NCBI GenBank assembly: GCA_963930775.1
Contig: OZ005692.1
Location: 1,075,601-1,139,600 of the forward strand
DNA from: Cliona cf. orientalis
Lineage: Eukaryota; Porifera; Demospongiae; Clionaida; Clionaidae
Direction of reading: 5' to 3'
DNA: 64,000 nucleotides
The position numbers and the translations under genes were made by a program. Positions 44,980 through 57,990 of the stretch are shown here, piece after piece; the first letter of the stretch is position 1, and each line of letters begins with the position of its first letter. The notes under the pieces are model-generated. The model worked only from the letters and a program-made list of their open reading frames with translations. It searched no databases and was not told where the DNA came from.

Positions 44980-47900
44980 ATAGAAGTAAATGGCACAATG
45001 ACACTGGTGTATGCAGGAGTCTAGCCAAGATCAGTCGATCCTGCCTGATAAAAAATGCATTAATAATATTATATCTCTTGCTTGCTGCGGTGCATGTGAT
45101 AATCAAAGCCAGGGAGGTGCCTAACTTAGTCATGTTTATGGCACTTCAAAATTCTAACGGCTGCTAACCAAATTACACATTTAAACATTCTCTTAGGCAT
45201 TTGGAGAGCACCTACCAATTACAGGTCACAAGGGAGTATGTACGGTAGCTGGCAAAGCAGCCATTGGCCTGATGATTTGACTAGCACTGTAAGTGTGATT
45301 TGGATACTCCCTTTGACTTTGAACCAAAGTATATTTACTAAGACCAAGTTACTTCCACGCACTCAATACACGGCCAAATCTCAGCCCATTAATTCAATTA
45401 CTGGAATTGATTTTTAATTCCCTAGGTACTTGTGTAAATCCGGTGTGAAAGATCTTCAGTACGATCTGCGTTTGAAGTCCAGATTATTAATGCACACCTC
45501 ATGAATATCATTATCGTCATCTGCGCTTGTGCACCTAAGCATACATGTTTACAGCAGCTGGAGATTTGGAGGTGAGATCAAAAAGTCACCCACCCCTCCC
45601 CCCCCCCCCCCCCCCCACCAAGCTCACTGATAGGATACATGATGATATCACTGACGCTTATCTTCGTACATAGTATAACTCTTACTGTCCAAAACAAATG
45701 TCGCTATGGCATTGTATGGGTAATTTTATTAACGCAGACTGCAGCTGTATATGATCCTTAATCCATTTACAGCTGGGGCCTAGCTCTCAGCTCGTGCATG
45801 CTAGCTATACTACCGTACGTAAGTCAAAATCAATTAAGTTGCCAATAATTATTGTTTCAGTTCCTATATATAATTTGTGATATCGATGTCACCATGCATG
45901 CATTGTGATATTGATCAGGCTATAAATCATATAGATCCATGCAGGCCTGTATGGATAGTTAGTGAGTAAGTGAAACATACCCTGTTCCTGTTAGTGTCAT
46001 GCTAGTACATGCAATACGGTGACTGTTCACATGAAAGTATGTTTGTAAGCATCTGAACTACAAGATCGATCATATCAGGCATGTTGTTACAGCCAGCTAT
46101 ATAGTAACCAGTATTGAGCATATTGGAACGAAAATGTTGACTATCCAGCTGCAACATTTCTGGTAAGTCTGTGACAATGGACACTACCTTTAACTGACAT
46201 GTTAATACTATTAGGGTGAATTTATTCAATTCCATATTGCATCATGAGCTAGGTGGTGCCGTTAATGTTTCTACGCTGATGTCCATATATGCACATCTGA
46301 AAGCTGAACATTATTATCAGCTGTTTACAACACAGCAGTTTCTTGTTGAGCTTCCTGAAGAAATTATATTACGTCATCATTACATCATTTGTTTGCCTCT
46401 AGGGCCTCGCAATATCGAAGCCTTTTAATGAGTTACAGCTGCAATTAAGGCATACTACTTCTACTATTAACTTAACTACTGCGTATGCAATACAGGTAGT
46501 TACCGGCATGATGCGGCATTAAAAGTGTGAATTAATTAATTGGTTGTTCTGTTAGCCATGAATGGAATTGCCGCAAATCATTTTTAAGAGTCTAGACCGG
46601 CCATAGCCAACAGGCTCTTAGCAGTCGACCATTTATAATTAAGGCTAGCACTGAATCCACTTTATGGTACAAGATATATCAATAATGATGCGTAAATATT
46701 GCTTGCACATTAATATTATTAGTACATTGCAGCCCTTTGACATCATATTTTGCATTAAACTTACTCGGGAAATTTTATATATAGCCAGTTCACTGGCCGG
46801 CCAGAAGACCGAGGGTATGAGGGAAGGAAAATATTGTAAACAGAATGCCTTTAATTGGGTAGTGGCAGGACTTGAAATGGTGCGAAACTCAGGTCAAAGA
46901 AGTTCGAGCACCATAATTAGCATTAATTCCTGCAGCTTGACCCAGGTGGCAGTATGCAGCTAGCCAGCTGGCTCTAGTAGCTAGTAGCTAGAATATAGCT
47001 GCCATATGGCACTGCCTAGCTAGGGGAGATCCTTCGAGTAAGGTGGTTGGAAGGGCGTATAATTATAAAGCTGCTGCCACGTAAATAGCCTTGGCAATGA
47101 TTGGAGTTTGTGTACATGTTACGTGCATAAATTAAACCTTACATTGTACATACTATTCTGTCCATGGTGTTAAATTAATTTCCTAATAATATTTTGTTTA
47201 CTTACTGTTCCCATAGCTCGGGATTTAGGTGATATTGATTTTATCTCTAGGTGGGGTGCCTTCGAAAACTTAAAGAGATGCTGGGGGGGGGGGCACGGCT
47301 TCTATACTATCATACCAACAAACATCTGATAATTAATTTTACCAGTACTTGATTATCTACTTCCAGTAACACTTCCTGTCTTAAAAGTTGGTTCCAGTTC
47401 AAATTTCTCCCATCCTCCCTCCCACCCACACATTCCCAACAGTTCTAATGTTTCGCAATCATTCAACTAAATCACCAGGGTATCCCCTTACTAATTATCA
47501 TATAATTGATAACAGCTGTCTGGCCGGCCATGGTAGCCAAGCAAGCGTGTCATTGTGCTTTGTCTTTGAAGATCGAAGACCGACCAGTAGCTGTACAAAC
47601 TCGATTGCTACATTTGGCAGGTTGCCAGGGAAACCTGCTGTTCCATTTGGCATCGCTGAATGGGCGCCGGCGATACTGGCACTTTTAATGAATCACTATA
47701 GTACTATTATAGTGTGTGTATCTGCACATGACATGTGCATGTGTGTACATGCATGTACATGTATGTATGTAGCATGTTTATATACAAGCATGCGTGTGAC
47801 CGTGTGTTGTAACTTGTATGGATTACCGAGCTGCATTAGCGTTGCCATGGCTTCCCCACTGCTGCTCATAATATAGCCTTATAAATACTAGATAAAGTGT

Positions 47901-48690
47901 GATGCCCTATATAATGTGTGTAGGGGTGTGTACGTACTAATAGTCTATACTCCACATAATTTGTACACTATGCTATACATAACATTGTACGTACATGCAT
48001 GTACATGTACTAAAATGTACATGTACATGTACATGCACATGTGTACAGATTCCTGAATCACTACATTCAATGAGTACTCTATAATTAACTCAAAATCGTG
48101 CACTTGTACAATGCCGGTAATCGAATTTTCAAGTTTTGTTACGAACAAGAAGCATTGTGTAGCCTCTGAAAACCGTGGGAAGGCTGATAAAAATGACGCT
48201 ACATGCTCCATTTGGCCATTCGTGAGCATTTGTATAGACTCATGCATGAATCACCACGATCAATGCATAATTATTGTACTATAATTGAATTACTGTCGCG
48301 GCATTTTTTGTCAATGGATTCCTAAGAAACGTGTATTATGTTACTTTTCAATGATCGAGCATTATGCATTTTTGTGTAGACTCGTGAAGCAGTTCAGTAC
48401 TCATGTACAAACTTAGAATTTAATTACATGTACCTATATATAACATCACTCCGTATAATATTATTATTATTATTATAAACGTTATGTGAATTCATAGAAT
48501 TAATGCTAATTTCTTACAACCATGCATTCATTCCATTAGAATAAGCACGGCCGGTATGCATACTTTAATTTTTTATCATGCATATCGATCCCTGCATATT
48601 ATATATAGTATATGAGAACACTGCCATTCACATTCACAATGAACGTAGATAATAATGATTATGAACACACACATGCACAAAATGACATAC
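44980..48690. other. Gene-poor AT-rich DNA
   Basis: Only short frames without recognisable motifs, plus C/G runs (45598, 47283) and ACATGTACATG clusters (47740, 48000-48035). I find no supported gene. Confidence 0.5.
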
Positions 48691-48700
48691 TAAGAATTTC

Positions 48701-49021
48701 TATCTATAATCTTCGATCGTCTCTGTGTACAGATACCATGGATGCTATATTATTATATATTAGCTATTATTCACAATGTCATAATGGAAGTACAGTATGT
48801 TACCTTACGAGTGTGCATGCATGTGTGTGGTAGTATAACAATTATTCACATTCTATCTATAATCTTAAATCATCTCTGCATGCATACGTACATCTACTAT
48901 ACTATGCACTATTATGCTATTCTCATAATAATATTATACACAAGCTAAGGTCCATACAATGTCATAATGTTACAAGTAAGTACAATGTTACCTTACGAGT
49001 GTGCATGCATGTGTGTGGGGG
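48701..49021. repeat. Tandem duplication, about 150-bp unit
   Basis: 48701-48837 and 48854-49021 share TATCTATAATCTT at the start and TGTTACCTTACGAGTGTGCA at the end, with indels between. No coding potential is shared. Confidence 0.75.
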
Positions 49022-49483
49022 TATCGTGTGTTTAATGGTCTTTGGCTTCAGCAGCTGGTTCCTAGACAGGCGGCTTTTCTAAGATCTCTTGATTAGTCAG
49101 CTATAGGGCGGCCACTCCTAAGATCCAGCCTGTGGATAATACAATTTTGAATCCTAGTATATAGCTGGATCAGACAGACAGACATGCACAGTAGGTGTAG
49201 GTATAAATAGCAATATTAGGTTTCTCTGAGTCTATTAAGACACCTCCTCCACATGCATACAGACATAATTATAAGTATACACTAGCGCTATCATGCACAA
49301 TAGACCAGTCACCTGTTAATACTTGTATGCAGCTTTGTTCTATACATGTACAGTTGTCGCTGTGTACTTCTTTCTACATTTTATTATGTCACTGTATAAT
49401 AATATTATTATCATCAGTACTGGTACTACAGTAGATATCTCGGCTAGTCAAAGTGTGTACTGTATTGTGTTGGTTCATTTGTG

Positions 49484-49512
49484 CCTGTGTGTGTGTGTGC
49501 CCGTGTGTGTGC

Positions 49513-49545
<33 letters not shown>
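49484..49545. repeat. (GT)n microsatellite
   Basis: GT run broken by CCC triplets, in otherwise featureless DNA. Confidence 0.9.
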
Positions 49546-49547
<2 letters not shown>

Positions 49548-50202
49548 CGTGCTACTCTCCCCTCTGAGAATCCAAAACACCGTATCAGCCGCTACAACAC
49601 ATGCACATACACTATTGTAATAGCTATAGATCGAGTGAGTTAATTAATAGCCCATTCACTTTGAAATGCCCAAGTCTCAAAGAGTCACATAAGAACCAGG
49701 TGCACCATACACTACTACACTAGTCACCATATGTAGCCATGCAAGTATGGTCAGCAGCACCAGCTCAGTCTGAGACTTAATGCTATATTTTTTGTCTGCA
49801 CGACCACCCACCCAAGAAAAGAATGCTCGGTTGAATATTTTTTTTTATTGTTTGATTATGCAGCAATTTCATGCATCGTGCAGCTCATGTCAGAAACAGT
49901 GCCGTTGCGTATGTCAATCCTGAATCATAAATACTCAATGCATAGCAGAAAGCATTAAATTTTATAGTAATTACTTCTATAAAGGAGCTGATCTAAATTA
50001 TAAAAGTTGTACCATGCAATTTGCACCTGATCATGAGTTAGCTAGCTACCCTACCAGCCAGCAATTCCTCTAAATTCAATTAATATGGTGGTTAGCAGCT
50101 CACAGCCCCCCCCCCCCCCCCCCCCCACACACACACACTGGTAAACCTCAAGATAATACGTGTGTACTAGCTGCTATCAATCTGTACATGTGTACATGTG
50201 TA

Positions 50203-50652
50203 CTGGTGATAACAACAAGAAAAGGATACAGTGAGAAGTCCCGGCCCTGAGCTGGTAAACCTCAAGACAATAAACAATTCCTGCATGTGGGGTACTGTTT
50301 AGATAATTGGCTAGATTTACATTTTATGTAGCTGTAGTATAGTATTATAGGAAAGCCAGGAAATTTAAGATGGAGTTTGCAAACTTAATTTGTTACATGT
50401 ACTAGCTGTGGCTTAAAACAATACCAGGTGTTTCCTTTAAAAAATATTATTTGTTTTGGTGGTGGTGAGGGTGCAGGTGGGGAGGGGACTTCTCAGTTAT
50501 CTTTTTCTTGTTGTATCACCAGTACATGTACACATGTACAGCTAGATTACACATGTACAGATGGATAACAGCTAGTACACATGACAATGTTGTATTGTAA
50601 TGAGTCGAGGGAACTTCTCTTATCCATCTTTTCTGTGTTGTTGCATCACCAG
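50203..50652. repeat. Fold-back with three related arms
   Basis: 50203-50241 (CTGGTGATAACAACAAGAAA and on) is the inverted, diverged copy of 50486-50522, and a third copy in the second orientation is at 50610-50652. ACATGTGTACATGTG runs lie beside the arms. Confidence 0.7.
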
Positions 50653-51078
50653 GTAGCTACACAGGTAGCTAGCCATTCAGAGCATTCAGCCCCCGCTAAC
50701 TGATAGATGTGAGAGTTCAATGGTCACATGAACAATGCCTGACTCACAATGTTTGTTTTGTACTATTATATATAGTACATGACAAAATATTGGTGTATAT
50801 CAGCATATCGTATGGTTTATCGTGTCTGAAGAACACAAAGCATACTCACCAGTGACTCCCGTGACCAACATGGACTATTGTTTAAGGGAAGACTGATAAT
50901 AAAAAATAATAGTAGTGTGACATTGTGTAGTATAGCTACTCTTTGTTGACTTGTCCTGTAACATTAGAATTATGTTGGTAGTACTGTAGTATATTATAAT
51001 TATGATATATACATGTGGTGTAAGTATAGTCTGATAATGAATAAACGCCTCAGGCCAGTCCTGGAGTCATGCATAAGT

Positions 51079-51272
51079 CACTGATATGATGCTCAACATA
51101 ATCCACTCTATATAGAGGAAACATGAACAAGGCCTTGATCCCTATGTACAAAAGACTAACCTACAACTCTGGGGACACTGATATGATGCTCAACATGATC
51201 CACTCTAGAGGAAACACGAACAAAGCCTTGACCCCTATGTACAAAAGACTAGCTGTCTTACCTACAACTCTG
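51079..51272. repeat. 97-bp tandem duplication
   Basis: Two copies starting CACTGATATGATGCTCAACA at 51079 and 51176. The second is open on the plus strand (MIHSRGNTNKALTPMYKRLA) while the first has stops, so a decayed exon is possible but unproven. Confidence 0.8.
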
Positions 51273-51279
51273 GGCTCGG

Positions 51280-53687
51280 ACATGACCTACTATCATTTGT
51301 ACTACATATCCGTGGTGTGCCTATGATATGTACTGCTTTGTTAGAACTGTGTCTAATTTGTTCATCCTTGTTGTCTATTGTGTGTTCTATTGACAGGGTA
51401 GCTAGGTTTTACTAGCTGGGTGCCCTACCATCTTGTCTTCCGTATCATTACCACCAGTTAATATTCATTTTTTGTGTGTGCATCATGTGCACTATTACTG
51501 CAGGCTGAATTGAGCCAGTAGACTTATGCATTGCATAAGAAGATTAGTGCATGGTCACCTCAGGCAAGCTAGATTTTAGTCAGAGATAAGTATTATCAAT
51601 CTGCAGATCTGATCAGCAGATCTATTTTTGGAAATAACCTAGAACTGGGAGGATTGGGTCATTATGATGTAATTTGTACATGCATGTACATGTACATGCA
51701 CGCAACAAAGAAACATCCCATAAAGGGTCACTTAGTTATTTCTGTAGATGCACAATCAGCTATAGTGGTGTACATGTAACACTGGTGTTTCAATTAGTAG
51801 TACTAGTAGCCATCAGATTCCATTTATAATATTATAATTCTTGGAATAAGCAATTTCAGCAATCACTGCCTGACATTCCATATTGCATGCATGCATGCAT
51901 GCATGCCAGTGCTAGCAGCAGTAGTAACAGGGAAACTCATCACTGACCACTTTTCCTCCATACCTGTGGTCCACTTACTCAGCAGGGTATATACCACATT
52001 CTGCCAAGTCATCACACCACCATTACCATAGTACTATAGGCCAGCCAGGGCTCCCACTGATAGTCAACCTGCATGCATGTACCCACAGAACCAGCCAGTG
52101 CATGGCCAACACAGAAACTGAAAGTCAATATTATTCCCTGGAGATAAACAAGCTATAGCCACAGGCTAGGCCAGCTCATGACCCTGCAGTTCTAATAGCC
52201 ACAACAACACTGCATTAAATGTATTAGTGTGCAGTCCTGCATGGAATGGCATGATCCCTGCATCTCTAATGGATGGTGGGTTAATGAGGTTGGGGTCATG
52301 CAATAAATGACTTACTAATGCTTTTTGTACTGTAACAGCTCAGCAGTAGGCTTTTGTATGTAGTCTGCTGCCAGCCAAGATGGTCGTAATTATCATCATG
52401 ACCTTCCTCTTACAAAGCACTCACTGCTGGTCTATTCCCTGCATGGGTTTAATGGATCTGGAGTCATGCAGGGATTGTTACATGCATAGTGTGTAATAAC
52501 ATTATGCACCCTGGTACATACAGTTCCCAGCTTGCAAATTAGTTAAAAGCTTAAGTGAGTTCGATTGTTCTCCTACTGGCCAGTAGGTGGCCATATGCCA
52601 GCTACTCAGTGCCTCTCTACATGGATCAGTACTGTAACAGTGGCAGTTCAAGGTACATAAAAATTAAAATTTGGTGCCCATGAGTGCATTAACTAATAAG
52701 TGAGCAAACTGGTAGCTTTGATCAACTTCAGAAGCTGTTCAGCTCATGGGAATAACCTCTCCTATAATATATTATAGTGCAATAGTGCATCCTGTTTCAG
52801 AGGGTATCAATCAGTAACAGATGAACTGTTATCAGCCACACTATTTAGTGACTTAGTGATCATATTCACAGAATTTTAACCATGCAACCCACAAACATCA
52901 ATAGTGGATTTTTGAATAGACCATGCTGTCATGCTTTGACTAAACAGTGCAGGGAGGGACATACACATTAAACTCAGTCTATGAATTGGGCTGGACCAGC
53001 TCAACCATTCAAAGAGGTCATCAAATAAAGATAGTGAATCAAATCTTGTGGTGGATGAATACTGCTTTGGCTTAACCACACAAAAAGTACCTCCATAGCA
53101 GCTAGTAAACACCAAAGCAATTTTTAATTGTATTCATGGGTAGAAATAATTAGGTCATTATCTGCATACTATCAAAAGGTTTGCTGTATTGGCAGTGCAA
53201 GGTGCAGCATAGCAGTGTAAACTGTTGGCTTTCCTGTGTACACAAAGGCATGCTGGTTTACTCTACTGGGGCCAAAGTAGGTCTTCTGGGCATGATTATT
53301 TTTGATGTCCAGATGGCAGATGGCCAAGCTTTGGGAGATGGGCTTGTAAACATGTTGCGTAACCAGGAATAACTTAATTAGGGCAGCCTTTAGCTTCGGA
53401 ATTAATGGAAAAAGAGCAAGTGCATGTGTACATGCAGACCTACATGTACTCTGGAAGACTTTTTGCTGTAAAATTCATAGTAAACATGTCTCTTGGCCTG
53501 TGCATGGTTAATTTGTTTGTAACTGTCAGCATCTTTAGTGTGCTTTGTAAATAATAATTATTATTAGTTATTGATGCTATCCACTGATAGTATAATAGCC
53601 TTGCTGGAGCAGGGCAACTGAGGCTACTTTTTTTATCACTGATATGCATGCTATACTTGAGCAGTACTGCATGAGAGGGGTATTGTC

Positions 53688-53729
<42 letters not shown>

Positions 53730-54180
53730 AAGCATGTGACAAATTTAACTCATTAGCACAATGGGATTTTGTCTCATTGACACATGCATCAAACATGCAT
53801 GGCAAATGCATGCATCACTGCCAATACATGCATGTATGCACATGCACGTTTTCTATAGAAGCACACATGCTTATAATTAATATTGACCTTCTGACATGCA
53901 TATTATTAAGATTCAAGCATACTATTATTAATGTACATGTATAAGCACTGCTATGTCGCAATTATGCATGCATTCGCATTTTTATCAACAGTTGTACAGT
54001 ATCCATGTAATTGTACCATCAGAGAGTAAATGAATGCATGTACAGAGTATATGTAGATCAGAAAAATCAAGTAAGATGTTAAACATGATCCTAAACTCTA
54101 CTGTACTGTACTGGCTAAGCTGTATGAAATCTCAATATCAAAAAAAAAAATCAAACAGAAATCAACTACTTTTAGCTAGC
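51280..54180. other. Gene-poor DNA
   Basis: No supported gene. Contains TGCATGCATGCATG near 51883, a GA tract at 53690-53727 and an A run near 54140. Minus-strand 52876-53115 is open for 79 codons without any motif I know. Confidence 0.45.
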
Positions 54181-55096
54181 CTATTTTCTCCTTTTTTTTG
54201 TTGAAGTTTTTGTAATTTTTTTTGTACACACAGTCTGGTAGGTAAATGCAGTCTGCTTCAATCCGTTCCAGCGCTGCAGTCACTGAGGTGACGTCATGAA
54301 GAGAACCTGCCTCCAGGTGTGCAGTTACTCGTTTTCTTTCCTTTTTTGCAGAAGTGAATCGAATGGTAGATACGTACAGGGGAACAACTACGATGGTCAT
54401 TTTTTCTTGGCATTTTTTTCCACACACACGGTACGGTAAGGCTGGCTGGGCGCGCACGACGGGCGCAGTTGGAGATTAGTACGGACTTTTGACGATCATT
54501 TTCCTGTGGCGGCTGCTAGTTGCTCGGTTGCGGCATTGCATGCTGTAGCGAAGATTACTCTGCGATCGGTTGCATGATTCTCTCTCCCTCTCTCATTCGA
54601 TGGTAAAGGTTGCTAGCTGGCTTTCTTTCAGATCCTTTGATGGTTCTTCTTGAAGCTGCTGCGAAGAATGGAGAGGCCCTTTCGCTCACCTACTTAGTAG
54701 GTGGCTAGGCAGCTTAGCTGCCGATGGGCTGATGGTACTGAAGTTTAGCTCGCGAAACGGCTCATTTTATACACTCGCTGGTGAGCGCGCGCCGCACGGC
54801 TAGGTTGAGGGGTGGGGCTGAACTTTGCATGGACGATTTATTAATTGCGTCAGCAAAGCCTATTATCTACGTATGGCCACGTAAGCATGAGTTCATAAGC
54901 CGCGCCGATAAAGGCAATGTTTATGTTTTGCTTGCGGTGGCTATGCAGCTAAAGTATGGGTAGCTAGCTAGTGCTGAGTAAACAGGAAGCTGGAGAACCG
55001 CAACCGCAAAATATCATTATTAGGCACCGATCCAGTGCGCATGTGCAAACTGGTATTAGGTAAAGATCATTAGGGGCGTTGGTCAGGGTTTTCAAC

Positions 55097-55121
55097 ATGG
55101 CGGACGTCTCTTCGCAACTCT
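55097..55121 (+). CDS. Possible first coding exon
   Basis: AACATGGCGGACG is a good animal start context and encodes MADVSSQL, ending in a strong donor (GTGAGT) in phase 1. The DNA just upstream (54.45-55.08 kb) is richer in GC and CpG than its surroundings, as for a promoter. I cannot identify the next exon. The SND1-like exon at 60.1 kb begins in phase 0, so at least one exon would have to lie between if they belong together. Confidence 0.35.
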
Positions 55122-55365
55122 GTGAGTCTGTATTCACAAATTGTATTCATTCTCAATCGATTCACTGTTGTCTCTGTAGGTGAATACAGACAGGTCTGTA
55201 TACCACGGCATGTTTAATAATTACAATGTCGTCAATTTGTATCATGAAATCCCAGGAGGGTATTTATCTCTTTGAACGACACTGATCCAGTACGGGGCAG
55301 TCTGAGTGAGTCGTGTGAATTAATATTACCGTATTGTAATCACATGTGTAGTACCATGCCAAGTG

Positions 55366-55524
55366 GGATCAAGTGGCATAAACGGCCCCCAAATTTTCGC
55401 GTGCTATTGTGACAGGGTTTTAGGTCACCGGTATCTTCTATGGTTGAAAATTTTTGCGGGGCCGCAAAATATCATTCCTTCATAAGCCGATAAAGGCCGT
55501 GTGTATGTGCTTGCCACTTGATCC
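55366..55524. mobile_element. Short MITE
   Basis: GGATCAAGTGGCA and TGCCACTTGATCC are perfect inverted ends 159 bp apart. Part of the inside (TTCATAAGCC..CGATAAAGGC) also occurs at 54891-54914. Confidence 0.75.
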
Positions 55525-55827
55525 GCCAAGGGTAGAATTCTAGTCACAATATAAACATACAACTTTAGGCCCTTTCTAACATGTTAAACGTTTGGTTGGT
55601 CCGTACACAGATCAATTTGTGGTTTATCATTGTCAGCTGTGCTTCATGCAAGATTAATCGTATATGGCTAGCTAAATTATATACATCTGTCAACGACCTG
55701 TGCTTTATGATGGATGCTTTAAAAGGGCTTGTTTTGACGGCTTTCTTACACGCAACGTTACACATGAATCACCGAGTTAGTTACGAATATCAACCACTGA
55801 ATGGACAATGACTTTCTAGAGCAATTT

Positions 55828-55878
55828 AGTCTTGCAAGCCAGATCTAATTTTCGTAGGAGGGTCTGGCTTGCGAGACT
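55828..55878. repeat. 51-bp palindromic repeat
   Basis: AGTCTTGCAAGCCAGA pairs with TCTGGCTTGCGAGACT, one mismatch. Confidence 0.85.
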
Positions 55879-56029
55879 AGACCAAATTTAGAAAATTAAT
55901 TATCATCGTAGCTAAATTTAGGTGTTTCACTAATTAAGTACAATCATTTGAAAAGATGTAGGGATTTAACATGAGCATTCAATCTTAATTTTGTTAACCT
56001 TCAGTGCACGTATGAGGGGTATAATAGTC

Positions 56030-56046
56030 CCCTCCCTCTCCCTCTC

Positions 56047-56082
<36 letters not shown>
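56030..56082. repeat. (TC)n microsatellite
   Basis: TC-rich run in AT-rich DNA without a gene. Confidence 0.9.
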
Positions 56083-56084
<2 letters not shown>

Positions 56085-56779
56085 CCATAGCTAGGGGGGC
56101 TATGTCTAATTACCTTTCAATTTCATGCCATTATTTGCAATACTTTTGACACTTAAAGACGTGCAAATTTCTTATCTGCACTTTCAGGATATTGAGCAGA
56201 GAACTGTTGCATAGCTATGGGTCACCCACCATACCACCACTACCTAGGTGTTGCAAATTTCATGATCTGACTGTCAGCTGTGTTGAAATAGTCACATGGT
56301 GAGAATTAGTGATAAGTGGGTGCATGGGGAAATTAGCGCTGTAATTAGCGACAGATTTGTGAAATCTGCCAGGTTTTTAATCATCGAAATAATATTAATG
56401 ATAAGTGTTTGAGTGATTACTTGATTAATCAGCAAAATTGCATTCAGGTGGTCATTTTCACGTTTTAGCGAGAAGTTTTGTAAATGTGTTTTGATCTACC
56501 CTCAGGGGATGTGAATACATGTACTTTATTAATTCAACGAGCTGACTTGATTATGAAGTTGAAATTATCGCACTACCTTATAAATTATTTGTCATACGTA
56601 ATATATAAGATTTAATTGATAGTTATTGAAATTTGGTCCCATCGTAAGTTTGTGATGTAATAGTTCTGTGCTCCCATTGGTCAACTCTAGTCCAAAGACA
56701 TTTATTATTATAATAATTGTGCTACTTAGTTAAGTTAGTAAATCGCATGATGCTGGATGTTGACCAGTGGTTTATGAGT

Positions 56780-56858
56780 GCGCGTGCGTGCGTGTCTGCG
56801 TGTCTGCGTGTCTGCGTGCGTGCGTGCGTGTGTGCGTGCGTGCGTGCGTGTGTGTGTT
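56780..56858. repeat. (GTGC)n/(GTCTGC)n microsatellite
   Basis: Alternating GCGTGCGT and GCGTGTCT units, a purine-pyrimidine alternation able to adopt Z-DNA. Confidence 0.9.
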
Positions 56859-57121
56859 CGTGCCCGAGAATGCGTGTGCCGTTGGTAATGTTTTGCTGTG
56901 TGTTTTGAAAAGATAGTTTTATCACCAATTTCCGTGTAGATCTTTGGCTTACAATAACTCTGCATACCGTCTGTAGCAACCAATTTCAAAATGGATTTTT
57001 AACGGACATGTATTATTATACTATCATAATATCCTCCTTCTGTTACATGTAACATGCCGTGCCTGTATTGTCTCATGTATCTATAGCAACGATATACATG
57101 TGCTATACTGAGTCAGTCTAA

Positions 57122-57470
57122 GTGAAATTACCCTACGTTAACCTACAATTATACCTACACTTATCCGTTATACTTACATTACCTTACATTACCTGCTTTA
57201 CCTTAGATTACTCTTGTAATACTTATACTTTACCTTATATTAATTACAATACCTTACATTACTCACTTTACCCGAACGTTACAATACGTACCTGCTTTAC
57301 CTGCTTTACCCTACATTACATGGCCTGCTTTACCTTAGATTACTCTTATAATACTTACTTTACTTACAATACCTTACATTACTCACTTTACCCGAACATT
57401 ACATTACCTGCTTTACCTGCTTTACCCTACATTACTTATAATACATGTACCTGCATTGTCCTACTCTGAG
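57122..57470. repeat. Minisatellite of TTACC-rich units
   Basis: A higher-order unit of about 120-130 bp (from CTGCTTTACCTTAGATTACT) occurs twice, built of shorter TTACATTACC-like repeats. A long open frame on the plus strand follows from the repeat and is not taken as a gene. Confidence 0.85.
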
Positions 57471-57949
57471 TCAGTGTGTCTGAGTGTACTTCAATTGCGT
57501 GTGTTTAGCTTATTCCAGTTTTGAAAAACAAAAGATAAAGGGATCAGCATCAATCGATTCACCGGCAAAGTTTGTACAATTTTGAAGACCGTACATTTCA
57601 CTATAGCTTTCTGTTTTGAAAACTCCGTGCTCTTTGTACCGTACAATTATTAATACATGACTATGTTATGTACATGTGTACTAATTATTGTTGTTTGTAA
57701 GATTTGTGATACACGCGGAATCTGAGATTGTATCTTAGAATAGTATAATAATATTATGGCCAACTGTATGAAAATTTATACTATTATACGGTATTTATAT
57801 TGACATTTAGCATGCATGTATGTACATGCATGTTGTGACATACAGTGGTGAGATATGCGACTAAAAACCACATAATTGACTTTTAATGGCGTGCTGTTAA
57901 GATAATCAAATGGGCATTACCTTTCAGACGCTCTAACAAACCCGTCTCT

Positions 57950-57955
57950 CTCCCT

Positions 57956-57989
<34 letters not shown>
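57950..57989. repeat. (TC)n microsatellite
   Basis: TCCC then TC run. From 58120 to 58720 loosely repeated phrases such as CAACAGCTCTGT and GCGTTATTCAATAG occur three times, suggesting an old degenerate duplication. Confidence 0.8.

Positions 57990-57990
<1 letters not shown>

Noticed and set aside
46664-46963. Plus-strand 99-codon frame
   Set aside because: No motif, no good start context, surrounded by gene-poor AT-rich DNA.
47945-48247. Minus-strand 100-codon frame (MLTNGQMEHVASFLSAFPRF..)
   Set aside because: Part looks protein-like, but it ends in a CATGTACATG repeat and matches nothing I know.
52876-53372. Two short frames on opposite strands near 53 kb
   Set aside because: No splice sites or family resemblance; lengths are within chance for this composition.
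54176-54457. Minus-strand 93-codon frame (MTIVVVPLYVSTIRF..)
   Set aside because: Composition is plausible for coding, but the end is Lys/Asn-rich low-complexity, and no family or splice support was found.
57122-57469. 115-codon frame rich in Tyr, Thr and Leu
   Set aside because: It follows the TTACC minisatellite and has no motif.
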